The position numbers and the translations under genes were made by a program. Source: Desulfuromonadales bacterium C00003107 (GTDB taxonomy: Bacteria; Desulfobacterota; Desulfuromonadia; Desulfuromonadales; Syntrophotaleaceae). From it: a stretch of 6,144 nucleotides of DNA. The notes under the pieces were generated by a model. The model saw nothing but the letters and a program-made list of their open reading frames with translations. It made no database searches and was not told the origin of the DNA. The stretch is from contig MAXT01000137.1 in assembly GCA_001751225.1 (NCBI GenBank), positions 1 to 6,144 on the forward strand, in the 5' to 3' direction. Positions 1 to 6,144 of the stretch are shown in pieces (position 1 is the first letter of the stretch; each line of letters begins with the position of its first letter).

Positions 1-123
1 ACTTTTTTGTTGCTGGCTGACACAGAGGCCTTGCACGGCAAGGTAGTGGCCTTGATGGACCTGGCCAAGGAGACTGGATTTGCTAAGCTGGCTATTGCCA
101 CGGAACAGCGGCCGCGGCGTTGA
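1..123 (+). CDS. ExbD/TolR family biopolymer transport protein, C-terminal part (5' end outside window)
   Basis: Frame 1 is open from the first base to the TGA at 121-123, giving the last 40 residues of a protein. The visible part has a LLLADTEALHGKVVALMD stretch followed by LAKETGFAKLAIATE. This matches the end of the periplasmic domain of ExbD and TolR proteins, where a strand ending in AD is followed by a helix (GKVVxxMDLxxxxG) and a final strand ending in TE. These are inner-membrane proteins with one N-terminal transmembrane helix. With ExbB/TolQ they form a proton-driven motor that energises TonB-dependent uptake or the Tol-Pal envelope system. The N-terminal helix and its conserved Asp lie outside the window, so ExbD and TolR cannot be told apart. 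The stop codon overlaps the start of the next gene, which points to a shared operon. Confidence 0.85.
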   Translation, partial: TFLLLADTEALHGKVVALMDLAKETGFAKLAIATEQRPRR

Positions 124-1058
124 ATAAGATCGTGGCCATCGGTGTCGACCTCGGCGGGACCAATTGCCGTGGTGCTCTGGTGGACAGAAACGGACAAGTA
201 TGCGCACAGTGCTCTATGCAAACGGACGCGACTGACGACTTACCGACCTTTCTGCAGCGACTGACGGGGTTTTGCCGGGAACTACGCTCCCGTGCCGTTG
301 AAAAGGGACTGCATGTTGCCGGCGTTGCTTGCGGCGTTGCAGGAATTGTCGACCCCGTTGGGCGGATTCGGTCCGCGCCCAATCTTCAATTACTAAATGG
401 TTTTGAGTTGCAGGGCCATCTGCAGCGAGAGCTGAATTTTCCTGCTCTGGCGATTAACGATGCTAATGCCATTGCTTGGGGAGAAGCCCAGTGTGGAGGC
501 GGTCAGGGTTTCGATTCCTTTTTGACCCTTACCCTGGGGACCGGGGTTGGCGGCGGATTAATTCTCCAGCGCCGACTTTGGCAGGGAGCCTGCGGCGGAG
601 CCGGGGAAATTGGCCATCTTGCCGTTGAGGCCATGGGGCGTCCCTGTGGTTGTGGCTCCCACGGCTGCCTGGAACAGTATGCTTCCGGGCAAGGGATCAA
701 GAAAAACTTTCAGGAACTGGGGGGGGGAGAGGGGGAAGAGACCGTTGACAGTATCGGTATCGCCCGTTTAGCCCGCCGGGGAGATCCGGTTGCCCAGAGT
801 GCGTTTGACCTTGCTGGTCGCTATCTCGGCCAGGGAATTGCCGGGGTTGCCAATCTACTCAATCTTGAAGGAGTACTTTTTGCTGGAGGTCTTAGCGACT
901 GTCTTGATCTGTTACAGCCGTCGTTGGAGCAGGAACTGGCTGAGCGTGCCTTTGCCGTCAATCATCACCAGTTGCAGTTGGCTGCAGCCCAACTCGGAGA
1001 ACAGGCCGGTATGATAGGCGCAGCCAGCCTGTTGTTTGATCGTTTGGGACTTCGCTGA
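120..1058 (+). CDS. ROK-family sugar kinase (glucokinase-like)
   Basis: A 312-residue protein, the usual length for a single-domain ROK kinase. It is a cytoplasmic enzyme expected to phosphorylate a hexose such as glucose at O6 with ATP. Motifs in order: phosphate-binding DLGGTN at residues 10-15; SAPNL at 85-89 and NDANA at 113-117, in which Asp114 is the expected catalytic base; GTGVGGG at 140-146; the ROK signature GEIGH at 162-166; the zinc motif CGCGSHGCLE at 176-185; and AGG at 255-257 near the nucleotide site. Zinc ligands should be His166, Cys176, Cys178 and Cys183. No DNA-binding domain precedes the kinase, so it is an enzyme and not a NagC/Mlc-type repressor. The TTG start at 120 overlaps the upstream TGA, has no strong Shine-Dalgarno sequence, and probably depends on translational coupling. 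It begins NKIVAIGVD, as expected just before the first strand. An in-frame GTG at 132 is a poorer alternative. The sugar is not fixed by sequence; glucose is the default, and mannose, fructose or an amino sugar are possible. Confidence 0.9.
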   Translation: MNKIVAIGVDLGGTNCRGALVDRNGQVCAQCSMQTDATDDLPTFLQRLTGFCRELRSRAVEKGLHVAGVACGVAGIVDPVGRIRSAPNLQLLNGFELQGHLQRELNFPALAINDANAIAWGEAQCGGGQGFDSFLTLTLGTGVGGGLILQRRLWQGACGGAGEIGHLAVEAMGRPCGCGSHGCLEQYASGQGIKKNFQELGGGEGEETVDSIGIARLARRGDPVAQSAFDLAGRYLGQGIAGVANLLNLEGVLFAGGLSDCLDLLQPSLEQELAERAFAVNHHQLQLAAAQLGEQAGMIGAASLLFDRLGLR

Positions 1059-1090
1059 CTTCAGTTTAAATCCGTTTGCTTCGTTTGACG

Positions 1091-1097
1091 AAAGGGG
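1091..1097 (+). promoter_or_regulatory. Ribosome binding site deciding the phosphofructokinase start
   Basis: AAAGGGG ends seven bases before the ATG at 1105. The reading frame is open further upstream to an ATG at 1036 inside the ROK gene. However, the 23 extra residues (WDFADFSLNPF and so on) do not resemble any phosphofructokinase N-terminus, while MIKSIAILTGGGDCPG from 1105 does. The site therefore fixes the start at 1105. Confidence 0.75.
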
Positions 1098-1104
1098 CTC
1101 AGGC

Positions 1105-2193
1105 ATGATCAAGTCGATTGCGATTCTCACCGGCGGCGGTGATTGTCCCGGTCTTAATGCGGTTATTCGCGGCGTGGTGCGGGCTGCTATTATCAAACGG
1201 GGTTGGTCGGTGGTCGGTATCCAGGACGGTTTTGATGGTCTTATCCACGGTCCGCAAACGATTCCCCTCGATCTGGACTCGGTAAGGGGGATTCTGCAAC
1301 GTGGCGGCACCATTCTTGGGACCAGCAATCGGGGCAACCCCTTTCGCTATCCGGTGCCCGAGGGTGAGACGTTTAAAATGGTCGATATCTCGCAACGGGT
1401 GGTCGACAACTTTCGTAAAGCCGGCGCTGACGCACTGGTGGTGGCCGGTGGCGACGGTACCCTGAAGATTGCCCGGCGCCTCAACGACATGGGGGTGCCG
1501 GTGGTGGGTGTACCGAAGACCATCGATAACGACCTGTGCGGAACCGATGTGACCTTTGGTTACAATACGGCCGTAGGGGTGGTTACCGAGGCCCTTGATC
1601 GCCTGCATACCACCGCCGAGAGTCACCATCGGGCCATTGTAGTCGAGGTGATGGGGCGCGATGCTGGCTGGATTGCCCTTGAATCGGGGATTGCCGGCTC
1701 GGCCGATGTTATTCTGCTCCCGGAAATCCCTTTTCATATCGAGCAGGTCTGTAAGCACATCGACCAACGCCGGCAGGATGGACGCCGTTTTCATATTGTG
1801 GTGGTGGCTGAGGGCGCTGTTCCGGTTGGTGGGCATAAGGTCGTGCAGGCGACGGCTGGCCAGAATTGTGGTACTGAGCGGCTTGGCGGTATCGGTCACC
1901 AGGTGGCGGAAGCTATTCAACGCAGACAGGGGATCGAAACCCGCACTGTGGTACTTGGTCATCTGCAGCGGGGCGGTACTCCCTCGGCCTTTGACCGTAT
2001 TCTCGGCTCGCGCTTCGGGGTCAAAGCCGTCGAATTGCTCGAACGGGGTGAATTCGGCAAGATGGTCGCCCTTGTCGGTCGGGAAGTGCTGGCGACGGAG
2101 ATCGATCTGGCCGTCGCGACCATGAACCGGGTCGATCCACAGGGTAATCTGGTACACACAGCCGAAGCTCTCGGGATCATGGTCGGGCGCTGA
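1105..2193 (+). CDS. pfkA: 6-phosphofructokinase, group III (mixed-substrate) type
   Basis: A cytoplasmic enzyme of 362 residues that phosphorylates fructose 6-phosphate to fructose 1,6-bisphosphate, the committed step of glycolysis. Motifs: GGGDCPGLNAVIR at residues 10-22 (nucleotide loop); GTSNRGNPF at 72-80; GGDGT at 115-119; PKTIDND at 137-143 with catalytic Asp141; VVEVMGR at 179-185 for sugar phosphate; AEG at 235-237; and GHLQRGGTP at 285-293, with His286 and Arg289 as sugar-phosphate contacts. Gly118 matches E. coli Gly104, which in this family goes with ATP use. Lys138 replaces E. coli Gly124 and is typical of pyrophosphate-dependent and group III enzymes. The pairing Gly plus Lys is known in group III and makes ATP the likelier donor, but not a certain one. 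It is about 40 residues longer than E. coli PfkA, partly in a C-terminal tail. It follows the ROK kinase by 46 bases, probably in one operon, and ends before a strong terminator. Confidence 0.93.
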   Translation: MIKSIAILTGGGDCPGLNAVIRGVVRAAIIKRGWSVVGIQDGFDGLIHGPQTIPLDLDSVRGILQRGGTILGTSNRGNPFRYPVPEGETFKMVDISQRVVDNFRKAGADALVVAGGDGTLKIARRLNDMGVPVVGVPKTIDNDLCGTDVTFGYNTAVGVVTEALDRLHTTAESHHRAIVVEVMGRDAGWIALESGIAGSADVILLPEIPFHIEQVCKHIDQRRQDGRRFHIVVVAEGAVPVGGHKVVQATAGQNCGTERLGGIGHQVAEAIQRRQGIETRTVVLGHLQRGGTPSAFDRILGSRFGVKAVELLERGEFGKMVALVGREVLATEIDLAVATMNRVDPQGNLVHTAEALGIMVGR

Positions 2194-2217
2194 TTTGGTG
2201 TTTGGAAAATAGCCAAC

Positions 2218-2254
2218 AAAAAGGGGGTCAGGCTTCGGTCTGAGGCCCTTTTTT
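2218..2254. terminator. Bidirectional intrinsic terminator between convergent genes
   Basis: The left arm is AAAAAGGGGG (2218-2227) then TCAGGC (2228-2233). The loop is TTCG (2234-2237). The right arm is GTCTGA (2238-2243), GG, CCC (2246-2248) and six T (2249-2254). The inner six pairs include one G-T wobble and close a UUCG tetraloop. A GG/GG internal mismatch separates them from three G-C pairs, which are followed by A-T pairs. The T tract on the plus strand serves pfkA, and the A tract at 2218-2222 reads as U's on the minus strand and serves the transporter gene. The stem includes the transporter stop codon (2228-2230). Confidence 0.85.
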
Positions 2255-3169
2255 AAATGGATGGGGACCTTTGGAGCAGGAGTGCCCCGCATCGCAGTCG
2301 AGGCGGCTACAGGGATCGATGTGAATGGTCACGTCGCTGCCGCCGATTTTTTCCCGAATCCGTTGTTCGAGGTGGTCGGCAATCTTGTGCGCCTCTGCCA
2401 CGGAGAAGTGTTGGCAGACGGTCAGGTGGAAATCGATGATCTTTTGCGAGCCGGCTCGTCGAGTGCGGAGGCGGTGGTAGCCAACCAGGTGTGCCTGATG
2501 AAGGGCGATAATCTCACCGATCTCGTCACGGATGGAGGCGGGCAATTGCTCGTCAAGAATATCGCCCATGCCGTGCCGCACCAGACGAAAGGCTTCAAAG
2601 AGGATATAGCAGCCGACCAGCATCGACAACACCGGATCGAGCCAGGGTGTTTTCAGCCATAAAACCAGGGCCAGGCCTACAACTAGGGCGACGTTTGTAT
2701 AGATGTCCATGGAAAAATGCAGGGCATCTGCCTTCAGAGCGGAGGATTCAGTCGCCTTTGCGGTGGCTTTGAGATAACGGGCGATTTTCCAGGAGACCAC
2801 TGAACTGATGAGTAGGACGGCCATCCCTTCTTCGAGCCGCGCCAGGCTGGTGCCGTGAATCAATCTCTGACTCGATTCGTAGAGAACCCATAGGCCCGAC
2901 AGGGAGATCACCAGCGCTTGGAATATGGTAGCTACGGTCTCGAATTTGCCATGGCCGAAGGGGTGTTTTGAATCGGGCGGCAATTCAGCTTGGCGGATGG
3001 CGAAGTAGTTGGCCCCCGACATGAGAATGTCGAGGAGTGAATCGATGGCCGAGGAGAGTACCGCCAGAGAGCCGGTGGCCAGAGCCGCCAGAACCTTGAG
3101 GGTAGCAAGGCAGAGGGCCGTAGCCAGAGAGATTCGCGCTGCACGAATTTTGCGGTTACCGTTCGTCAT
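2228..3169 (-). CDS. Cation diffusion facilitator, FieF/ZitB-like divalent metal efflux protein
   Basis: A 313-residue inner-membrane antiporter of the CDF family, which exports zinc, iron(II) or related divalent metals in exchange for protons. Six hydrophobic segments are seen near residues 12-32, 34-56, 79-100, 115-133, 152-172 and 177-197, followed by a cytoplasmic domain. Transport-site residues are Asp43 and Asp47 in helix 2 (AIDSLLD) and His151 and Asp155 in helix 5 (HFSMD), the DD-HD tetrad of zinc-type CDF proteins. The loop motif KHPFGHGKFE (68-77) matches the FieF loop with His69 and His73. In the cytoplasmic domain His232, His248, His261, His283 and Asp285 fall at the positions used by E. 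coli FieF to bind metal between subunits. A Cys/His-rich tail follows (287-303). The metal cannot be fixed from sequence; Zn(II) or Fe(II) is most likely. The start ATG at 3167-3169 has only a weak GGAT ribosome site. The gene converges on pfkA and diverges from mutS. Confidence 0.92.
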   Translation of the reverse strand: MTNGNRKIRAARISLATALCLATLKVLAALATGSLAVLSSAIDSLLDILMSGANYFAIRQAELPPDSKHPFGHGKFETVATIFQALVISLSGLWVLYESSQRLIHGTSLARLEEGMAVLLISSVVSWKIARYLKATAKATESSALKADALHFSMDIYTNVALVVGLALVLWLKTPWLDPVLSMLVGCYILFEAFRLVRHGMGDILDEQLPASIRDEIGEIIALHQAHLVGYHRLRTRRAGSQKIIDFHLTVCQHFSVAEAHKIADHLEQRIREKIGGSDVTIHIDPCSRLDCDAGHSCSKGPHPFKKGPQTEA

Positions 3170-3236
3170 GGGATCCGTTTGCAGAGGCAGAGCCAGGGAC
3201 GGTAGTCAGACCGCTGACCTGATGTTGATGTTGGTT

Positions 3237-3266
3237 ACTATAACAGATTCACACAGACTATTTCCA
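3237..3266 (-). promoter_or_regulatory. Candidate sigma-70 promoter for the CDF transporter gene
   Basis: Read on the minus strand, TGGAAA (3266-3261, four of six to the -35 consensus) is separated by 18 bases from TATAGT (3242-3237, five of six to the -10 consensus). Transcription would start near 3230, giving a leader of about 60 bases that includes the small GTCAG/CTGAC hairpin. This is pattern matching only, and the spacing and the -35 match are not ideal. Confidence 0.3.
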
Positions 3267-3288
3267 TGACAACCAGCCGAAAATTAAG

Positions 3289-3319
3289 AGAATCGATTGA
3301 AAAAGTAATAGTTGATTCT
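3289..3319. repeat. Imperfect inverted repeat upstream of the mutS promoter candidate
   Basis: AGAATCGATTG (3289-3299) faces TAGTTGATTCT (3309-3319) across nine bases. Six outer positions pair perfectly (AGAATC with GATTCT); the next five include three G-T pairs and two A-T pairs. It ends two bases before the candidate mutS -35 element, so it could be an operator or an RNA hairpin if transcribed from farther upstream. It lacks the T tract expected of a plus-strand terminator. Confidence 0.4.
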
Positions 3320-3320
3320 A

Positions 3321-3349
3321 TTTACATCATCGGTACCCTTTGTTAACAT
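3321..3349 (+). promoter_or_regulatory. Candidate sigma-70 promoter for mutS
   Basis: TTTACA (3321-3326, five of six to the -35 consensus) lies 17 bases before TAACAT (3344-3349, four of six to the -10 consensus). This was the best-spaced pair I found in the region on this strand. It would start transcription near 3356 and leave a leader of about 86 bases before the mutS ATG. It is supported by position and motif match only. Confidence 0.35.
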
Positions 3350-3441
3350 AACACGCCATAAACGATCTGATCCAAAGTACGTTCACTGGCGTTTTAAAAC
3401 AGCCCGTTTCTATCCGATTCTTACTTCTCGATATAGATGAT

Positions 3442-6054
3442 ATGAGCAAAATGACTCCCATGATGCGGCAATATCTGGAGATCAAATCCCAGCATGCCGA
3501 TGCCATCCTCTTTTTCCGTCTCGGTGACTTCTATGAAATGTTCCTGGAAGATGCCGTCACTGCCTCCCGGGTACTCGATATTACCCTGACCTCCCGGAAC
3601 AAGGGCTCCGAGGATGAAATTCCTCTTTGCGGTATTCCTTTTCACAGCAGCCAACCCTACATCGCTAAATTGGTCGCCGCTGGCCACAAAGTAGCCATCT
3701 GCGAACAGGTTGAAGACCCTAAGACCGCTAAAGGGATCGTCAAACGAGAGGTGGTGCGGGTCGTTACTCCAGGTCTGGTCATCGATAGCGACACCCTGCA
3801 GCCCAAGCAAAACAACTATCTGTTGGCTCTTTGCGGTGATAGCGGAAAGAGTTGGGGGATCGCCCTGCTGGATATTACTACAGGAGAGTTTCGCGTCACC
3901 GAGGTGAATGACCTGGAGACGGTGCGTAGTGAAATCGCATCCGTCGATGCGCGGGAAATTCTTTGTGCCGAAGAGGCAGGCCAGCAGTTTTTGACTGATT
4001 TCGATTCACTGTTGCAGGAACGTTCTCTGAACCGACTGCCGGAATGGGCTTTTGAGTCTGATTACGGTCGGGAGCGTATTCAGCAGTTTTTCTCCTGTGA
4101 TTCTCTCACCGCCTTCGGCTGCGAGGATCTGCCCCAGGCTCAAGGGGCGGCGGGTGCCATTCTTCATTATCTGCTGGAAACCCAAAAGGGTGTCGTTGAG
4201 CATATTCAATCACTGATTACTTATCACTGCCAGGATTTCATGGCCCTGGACAACAACACCCGACGTAATCTGGAATTGACGGCCACTCTCAACGATCAGC
4301 GTAAAAAGGGTTCCCTGCTCGGTGTGCTTGATGGCACCGTGACCGCCATGGGCGGACGCAAGTTGCGTCATTGGATTAATCGACCCCTCATCGACTTGCC
4401 GCGGATTCGTGCTCGTCACGAAGCGGTTGCCGAAATGGTTGATGAAAGCCTGATACGGGATGAACTTCGCGAAGCGCTTGATGGGGTCTATGATCTCGAA
4501 AGACTGAATGCCAAGATATCCATGGGCAACGCCAACGGTAAAGATTTGGTGGCTTTGAAAAAGACTCTGCAACAGTTGCCAGTAATTGGCGGGCAACTGG
4601 CGGGACTTTCCAGTGAGTTGATTTCAGAGTTGGCTGTAAACCTTGACCCTTTGCAGGACGTCTTAGAGCTTATCGAAAAGGCTATTGTCGAAGACCCGCC
4701 CTTTGTGTTGCGCGAAGGGGGCTTGATCCGGGACGGTTTCAATGCCGAACTTGATGAACTGCGCCAGATCTGCCGTACCGGCAAGGGCTGGATCGCCCAG
4801 TTGGAGCAGGAGGAGCGGGAGCGCACCGGCATTTCATCCCTTAAGGTGCGGTTTAACAAGGTGTTCGGCTATTACATTGAGGTGACCCGAACCCATGTCG
4901 CCAAAGTGCCCGAAGACTACCAGCGCAAACAGACGCTGGCCAATGCCGAGCGTTACATCACACCTCGGTTGAAAGAATACGAAGAAAAGGTGCTGGGCGC
5001 TGAAGAGAAAATGGTCGTTATTGAATTCGATCTTTTTCAGCAGGTACGTTGCCAGGTGGCCAAAGAGGGCAAGCGCATTCAGCAGTCCGCCGAGGTGGTA
5101 GCCAATCTCGATGTGTTGCAGTCTCTGGCCGAGGTGGCCCACAGTCGCAACTACGTGCGGCCCGAGATGGATGACAGCAGCCAGTTGACCATCGAAGAAG
5201 GGCGCCACCCCGTTATCGAGGCGATGCACCTTGGTGAGAACTTTGTGCCCAACGATGTTAGCCTCGATTGTGAGGAAAATCAGATCCTGATTATCACCGG
5301 GCCGAATATGGCCGGTAAGTCGACCTTTATGCGTCAGGTGGCACTGATCACCCTGATGGCTCATATGGGCAGCCTGGTGCCGGCCAAGGCAGCTCGTATC
5401 GGTTTGGTCGACCGCATCTTCACCCGGGTCGGCGCCAGCGACAACCTGGCTCAGGGCCAGTCGACCTTTATGGTAGAGATGACCGAAGCGGCCAATATCC
5501 TGCGCCATGCCAGTCCACGCAGCCTGCTGGTGCTTGATGAAATCGGTCGCGGCACCTCAACCTTTGATGGGATCAGTATTGCTTGGGCTGTAGCTGAATT
5601 TCTGCATGATAATCCGAAGGTAGCGGCCAAAACTCTCTTTGCCACCCATTATCACGAGCTGACCGATCTTGCTATAACCTGCTCAAGGGTCAAAAATTTC
5701 AATATTGCGGTTAAGGAATGGAACGAGCAGATTATCTTTCTGCGCCGGATCGTACCGGGCGGGGCCAGCCATTCCTACGGTATTCAGGTCGCCCGTTTGG
5801 CCGGACTACCGGAAGAAGTGCTGGGCCGGGCACGGGAGATTCTCAATAATCTTGAACGGGGCGAGTTTGAAGAGCAGGGCCAGCCGAGGCTGGCTCGCAG
5901 TCAACAGCCGCGAGAATGTCCCGTTGAACCACAACTTTCCTTGTTCTCGGGTGCTGACGATCCGTTACGCAACAAATTACAGGAACTTGATATCGCTCAT
6001 ATGACGCCTCTGGAGGGGCTTAATCTGCTCTATGAATTACAGAAGATGGTGTGA
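3442..6054 (+). CDS. mutS: DNA mismatch repair protein MutS
   Basis: A complete 870-residue MutS, the mismatch sensor that loads on DNA at mispairs or small loops and recruits MutL. The N-terminal domain carries GDFYEMF, with Phe30 and Glu32 as the mismatch-reading F-x-E pair. The connector, lever and clamp domains follow to about residue 580. The ATPase has Walker [10 protein letters not shown] (620-628), STFMVEM (674-680), Walker B LLVLDE (695-700) running into the signature [10 protein letters not shown] (701-710), and THYHEL (735-740). At 831-835 QLSLF fits the beta-clamp-binding consensus. The last 30 residues (from DPLRNKL, 840) match the C-terminal tetramerisation segment known in E. 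coli MutS. The start at 3442 gives [11 protein letters not shown], which aligns with the usual TPMMxQY opening; Met4 at 3451 is an alternative. The upstream bases GATATAGATGAT form no clear Shine-Dalgarno sequence, so translation may be modest. The gene is intact, without frameshift or missing catalytic residues, and is the canonical MutS1 and not MutS2. Confidence 0.98.
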   Translation: MSKMTPMMRQYLEIKSQHADAILFFRLGDFYEMFLEDAVTASRVLDITLTSRNKGSEDEIPLCGIPFHSSQPYIAKLVAAGHKVAICEQVEDPKTAKGIVKREVVRVVTPGLVIDSDTLQPKQNNYLLALCGDSGKSWGIALLDITTGEFRVTEVNDLETVRSEIASVDAREILCAEEAGQQFLTDFDSLLQERSLNRLPEWAFESDYGRERIQQFFSCDSLTAFGCEDLPQAQGAAGAILHYLLETQKGVVEHIQSLITYHCQDFMALDNNTRRNLELTATLNDQRKKGSLLGVLDGTVTAMGGRKLRHWINRPLIDLPRIRARHEAVAEMVDESLIRDELREALDGVYDLERLNAKISMGNANGKDLVALKKTLQQLPVIGGQLAGLSSELISELAVNLDPLQDVLELIEKAIVEDPPFVLREGGLIRDGFNAELDELRQICRTGKGWIAQLEQEERERTGISSLKVRFNKVFGYYIEVTRTHVAKVPEDYQRKQTLANAERYITPRLKEYEEKVLGAEEKMVVIEFDLFQQVRCQVAKEGKRIQQSAEVVANLDVLQSLAEVAHSRNYVRPEMDDSSQLTIEEGRHPVIEAMHLGENFVPNDVSLDCEENQILIITGPNMAGKSTFMRQVALITLMAHMGSLVPAKAARIGLVDRIFTRVGASDNLAQGQSTFMVEMTEAANILRHASPRSLLVLDEIGRGTSTFDGISIAWAVAEFLHDNPKVAAKTLFATHYHELTDLAITCSRVKNFNIAVKEWNEQIIFLRRIVPGGASHSYGIQVARLAGLPEEVLGRAREILNNLERGEFEEQGQPRLARSQQPRECPVEPQLSLFSGADDPLRNKLQELDIAHMTPLEGLNLLYELQKMV

Positions 6055-6058
6055 CGCT

Positions 6059-6144
6059 ATGCAATTCTGTCGACTTACTTGTATAGGGCTTTTGCTTTTT
6101 GGTTTTTTGTTGCCGGTCGGGCTTTGTCATGCGGGTCCCATGGA
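6059..6144 (+). CDS. N-terminal signal peptide of an exported protein (3' end outside window)
   Basis: An ATG four bases after the mutS stop opens a frame that runs to the window end, giving 28 residues plus two bases. The sequence starts MQFCRLTC, continues with a hydrophobic core (IGLLLFGFLLPVGL), and then has CHAGP, where cleavage after Ala25 would suit signal peptidase I. GGTG at 6048-6051 could serve as a weak ribosome site. The tight spacing suggests co-transcription with mutS. Function cannot be read from so little. From memory, an N-acetylmuramoyl-L-alanine amidase gene follows mutS in some Geobacter-type genomes, and a secreted amidase would fit the signal peptide, but that is only a guess. 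The Cys at residue 23 lacks a proper lipobox context, so a lipoprotein is less likely. Confidence 0.65.
   Translation, partial: MQFCRLTCIGLLLFGFLLPVGLCHAGPM

Larger units (their letters stand above)
3170..3441. other. Divergent intergenic region between the CDF transporter gene and mutS
   Basis: This 272-base stretch has no convincing coding frame and is clearly richer in A and T than the flanking genes, especially at 3231-3420. It must carry the start signals for both divergent genes. It contains a candidate promoter in each direction, an imperfect inverted repeat at 3289-3319, and a small hairpin on the transporter side (GTCAG 3205-3209, loop ACCG, CTGAC 3214-3218). No recognisable riboswitch, Fur box, Zur box or LexA box was seen. 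Confidence 0.7.

Noticed and set aside
826..888. ROK protein considered as a NagC/Mlc-type transcriptional regulator.
   Set aside because: The protein starts directly with the kinase DLGGTN motif and has no helix-turn-helix domain before it, so it is an enzyme.
1036..1104. N-terminal extension of the phosphofructokinase from ATG 1036.
   Set aside because: The extension overlaps the ROK gene, lacks similarity to the family, and is bypassed by a good ribosome site before ATG 1105.
1099..2292. A 397-codon open frame on the minus strand opposite pfkA.
   Set aside because: It covers the clear phosphofructokinase gene, resembles no family, lacks a ribosome site, and would run through the terminator. 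It is a by-product of GC-biased third positions in pfkA.
2261..2662. A 133-codon plus-strand open frame inside the transporter gene.
   Set aside because: It is antisense to a CDF protein with all metal ligands in place; its translation shows no family features, and it begins just after the terminator.
3205..3218. Small hairpin GTCAG-ACCG-CTGAC in the transporter leader, considered as a metal-responsive riboswitch or terminator.
   Set aside because: Only five base pairs, no T tract, and no match to known metal riboswitch structures.
3009..3269. An 86-codon plus-strand frame reaching into the intergenic region.
   Set aside because: Most of it is antisense to the transporter's N-terminus, and it is Arg/Ala-rich like a shadow frame; no ribosome site or domain is visible.
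4834..5508. A 224-codon minus-strand open frame opposite the mutS ATPase region.
   Set aside because: It is rich in His, Gly and Leu as expected for the reverse complement of a coding frame, has no recognisable domain, and lies wholly inside mutS.

Overview
The window looks like a chromosomal segment of a Gram-negative bacterium. Protein character and gene company suggest a member of the Desulfuromonadales/Geobacterales (Desulfobacterota), but this is inferred from remembered family resemblance and not from a search. Base composition is moderately GC-rich and even, and every gene is a housekeeping type. I see no mobile element, CRISPR array, tRNA, rRNA or phage gene.

Layout. Bases 1-123 are the 3' end of an ExbD/TolR-type biopolymer transport gene (+). 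Its stop codon overlaps the TTG start of a ROK-family sugar kinase (120-1058, +). After a 46-base gap comes a 6-phosphofructokinase of the group III type (1105-2193, +). These three genes are probably one transcription unit, closed by a bidirectional hairpin terminator at 2218-2254. Running towards it on the minus strand is a FieF-like cation diffusion facilitator (2228-3169), whose stop codon lies inside the terminator stem. A divergent, AT-richer intergenic region (3170-3441) holds candidate promoters for the transporter (-) and for mutS (+), plus an imperfect inverted repeat. mutS (3442-6054, +) is full length with all catalytic motifs and a beta-clamp-binding peptide. Four bases after it starts a gene for an exported protein, cut by the window end.

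How the parts work together. The ROK kinase and phosphofructokinase form a small sugar-phosphorylation module: the first would make a hexose 6-phosphate and the second commits fructose 6-phosphate to glycolysis. They sit behind the TonB/Tol-type energising gene, with which they share no obvious function. The transporter (metal efflux) and mutS (mismatch repair) are functionally independent neighbours.

Nothing here supports a wholly new system. The points most worth a second look are the Gly/Lys substrate signature of the phosphofructokinase, a G9 tract inside the kinase gene, the Cys/His tail of the transporter, the terminator embedded in its 3' end, and the structured mutS leader.
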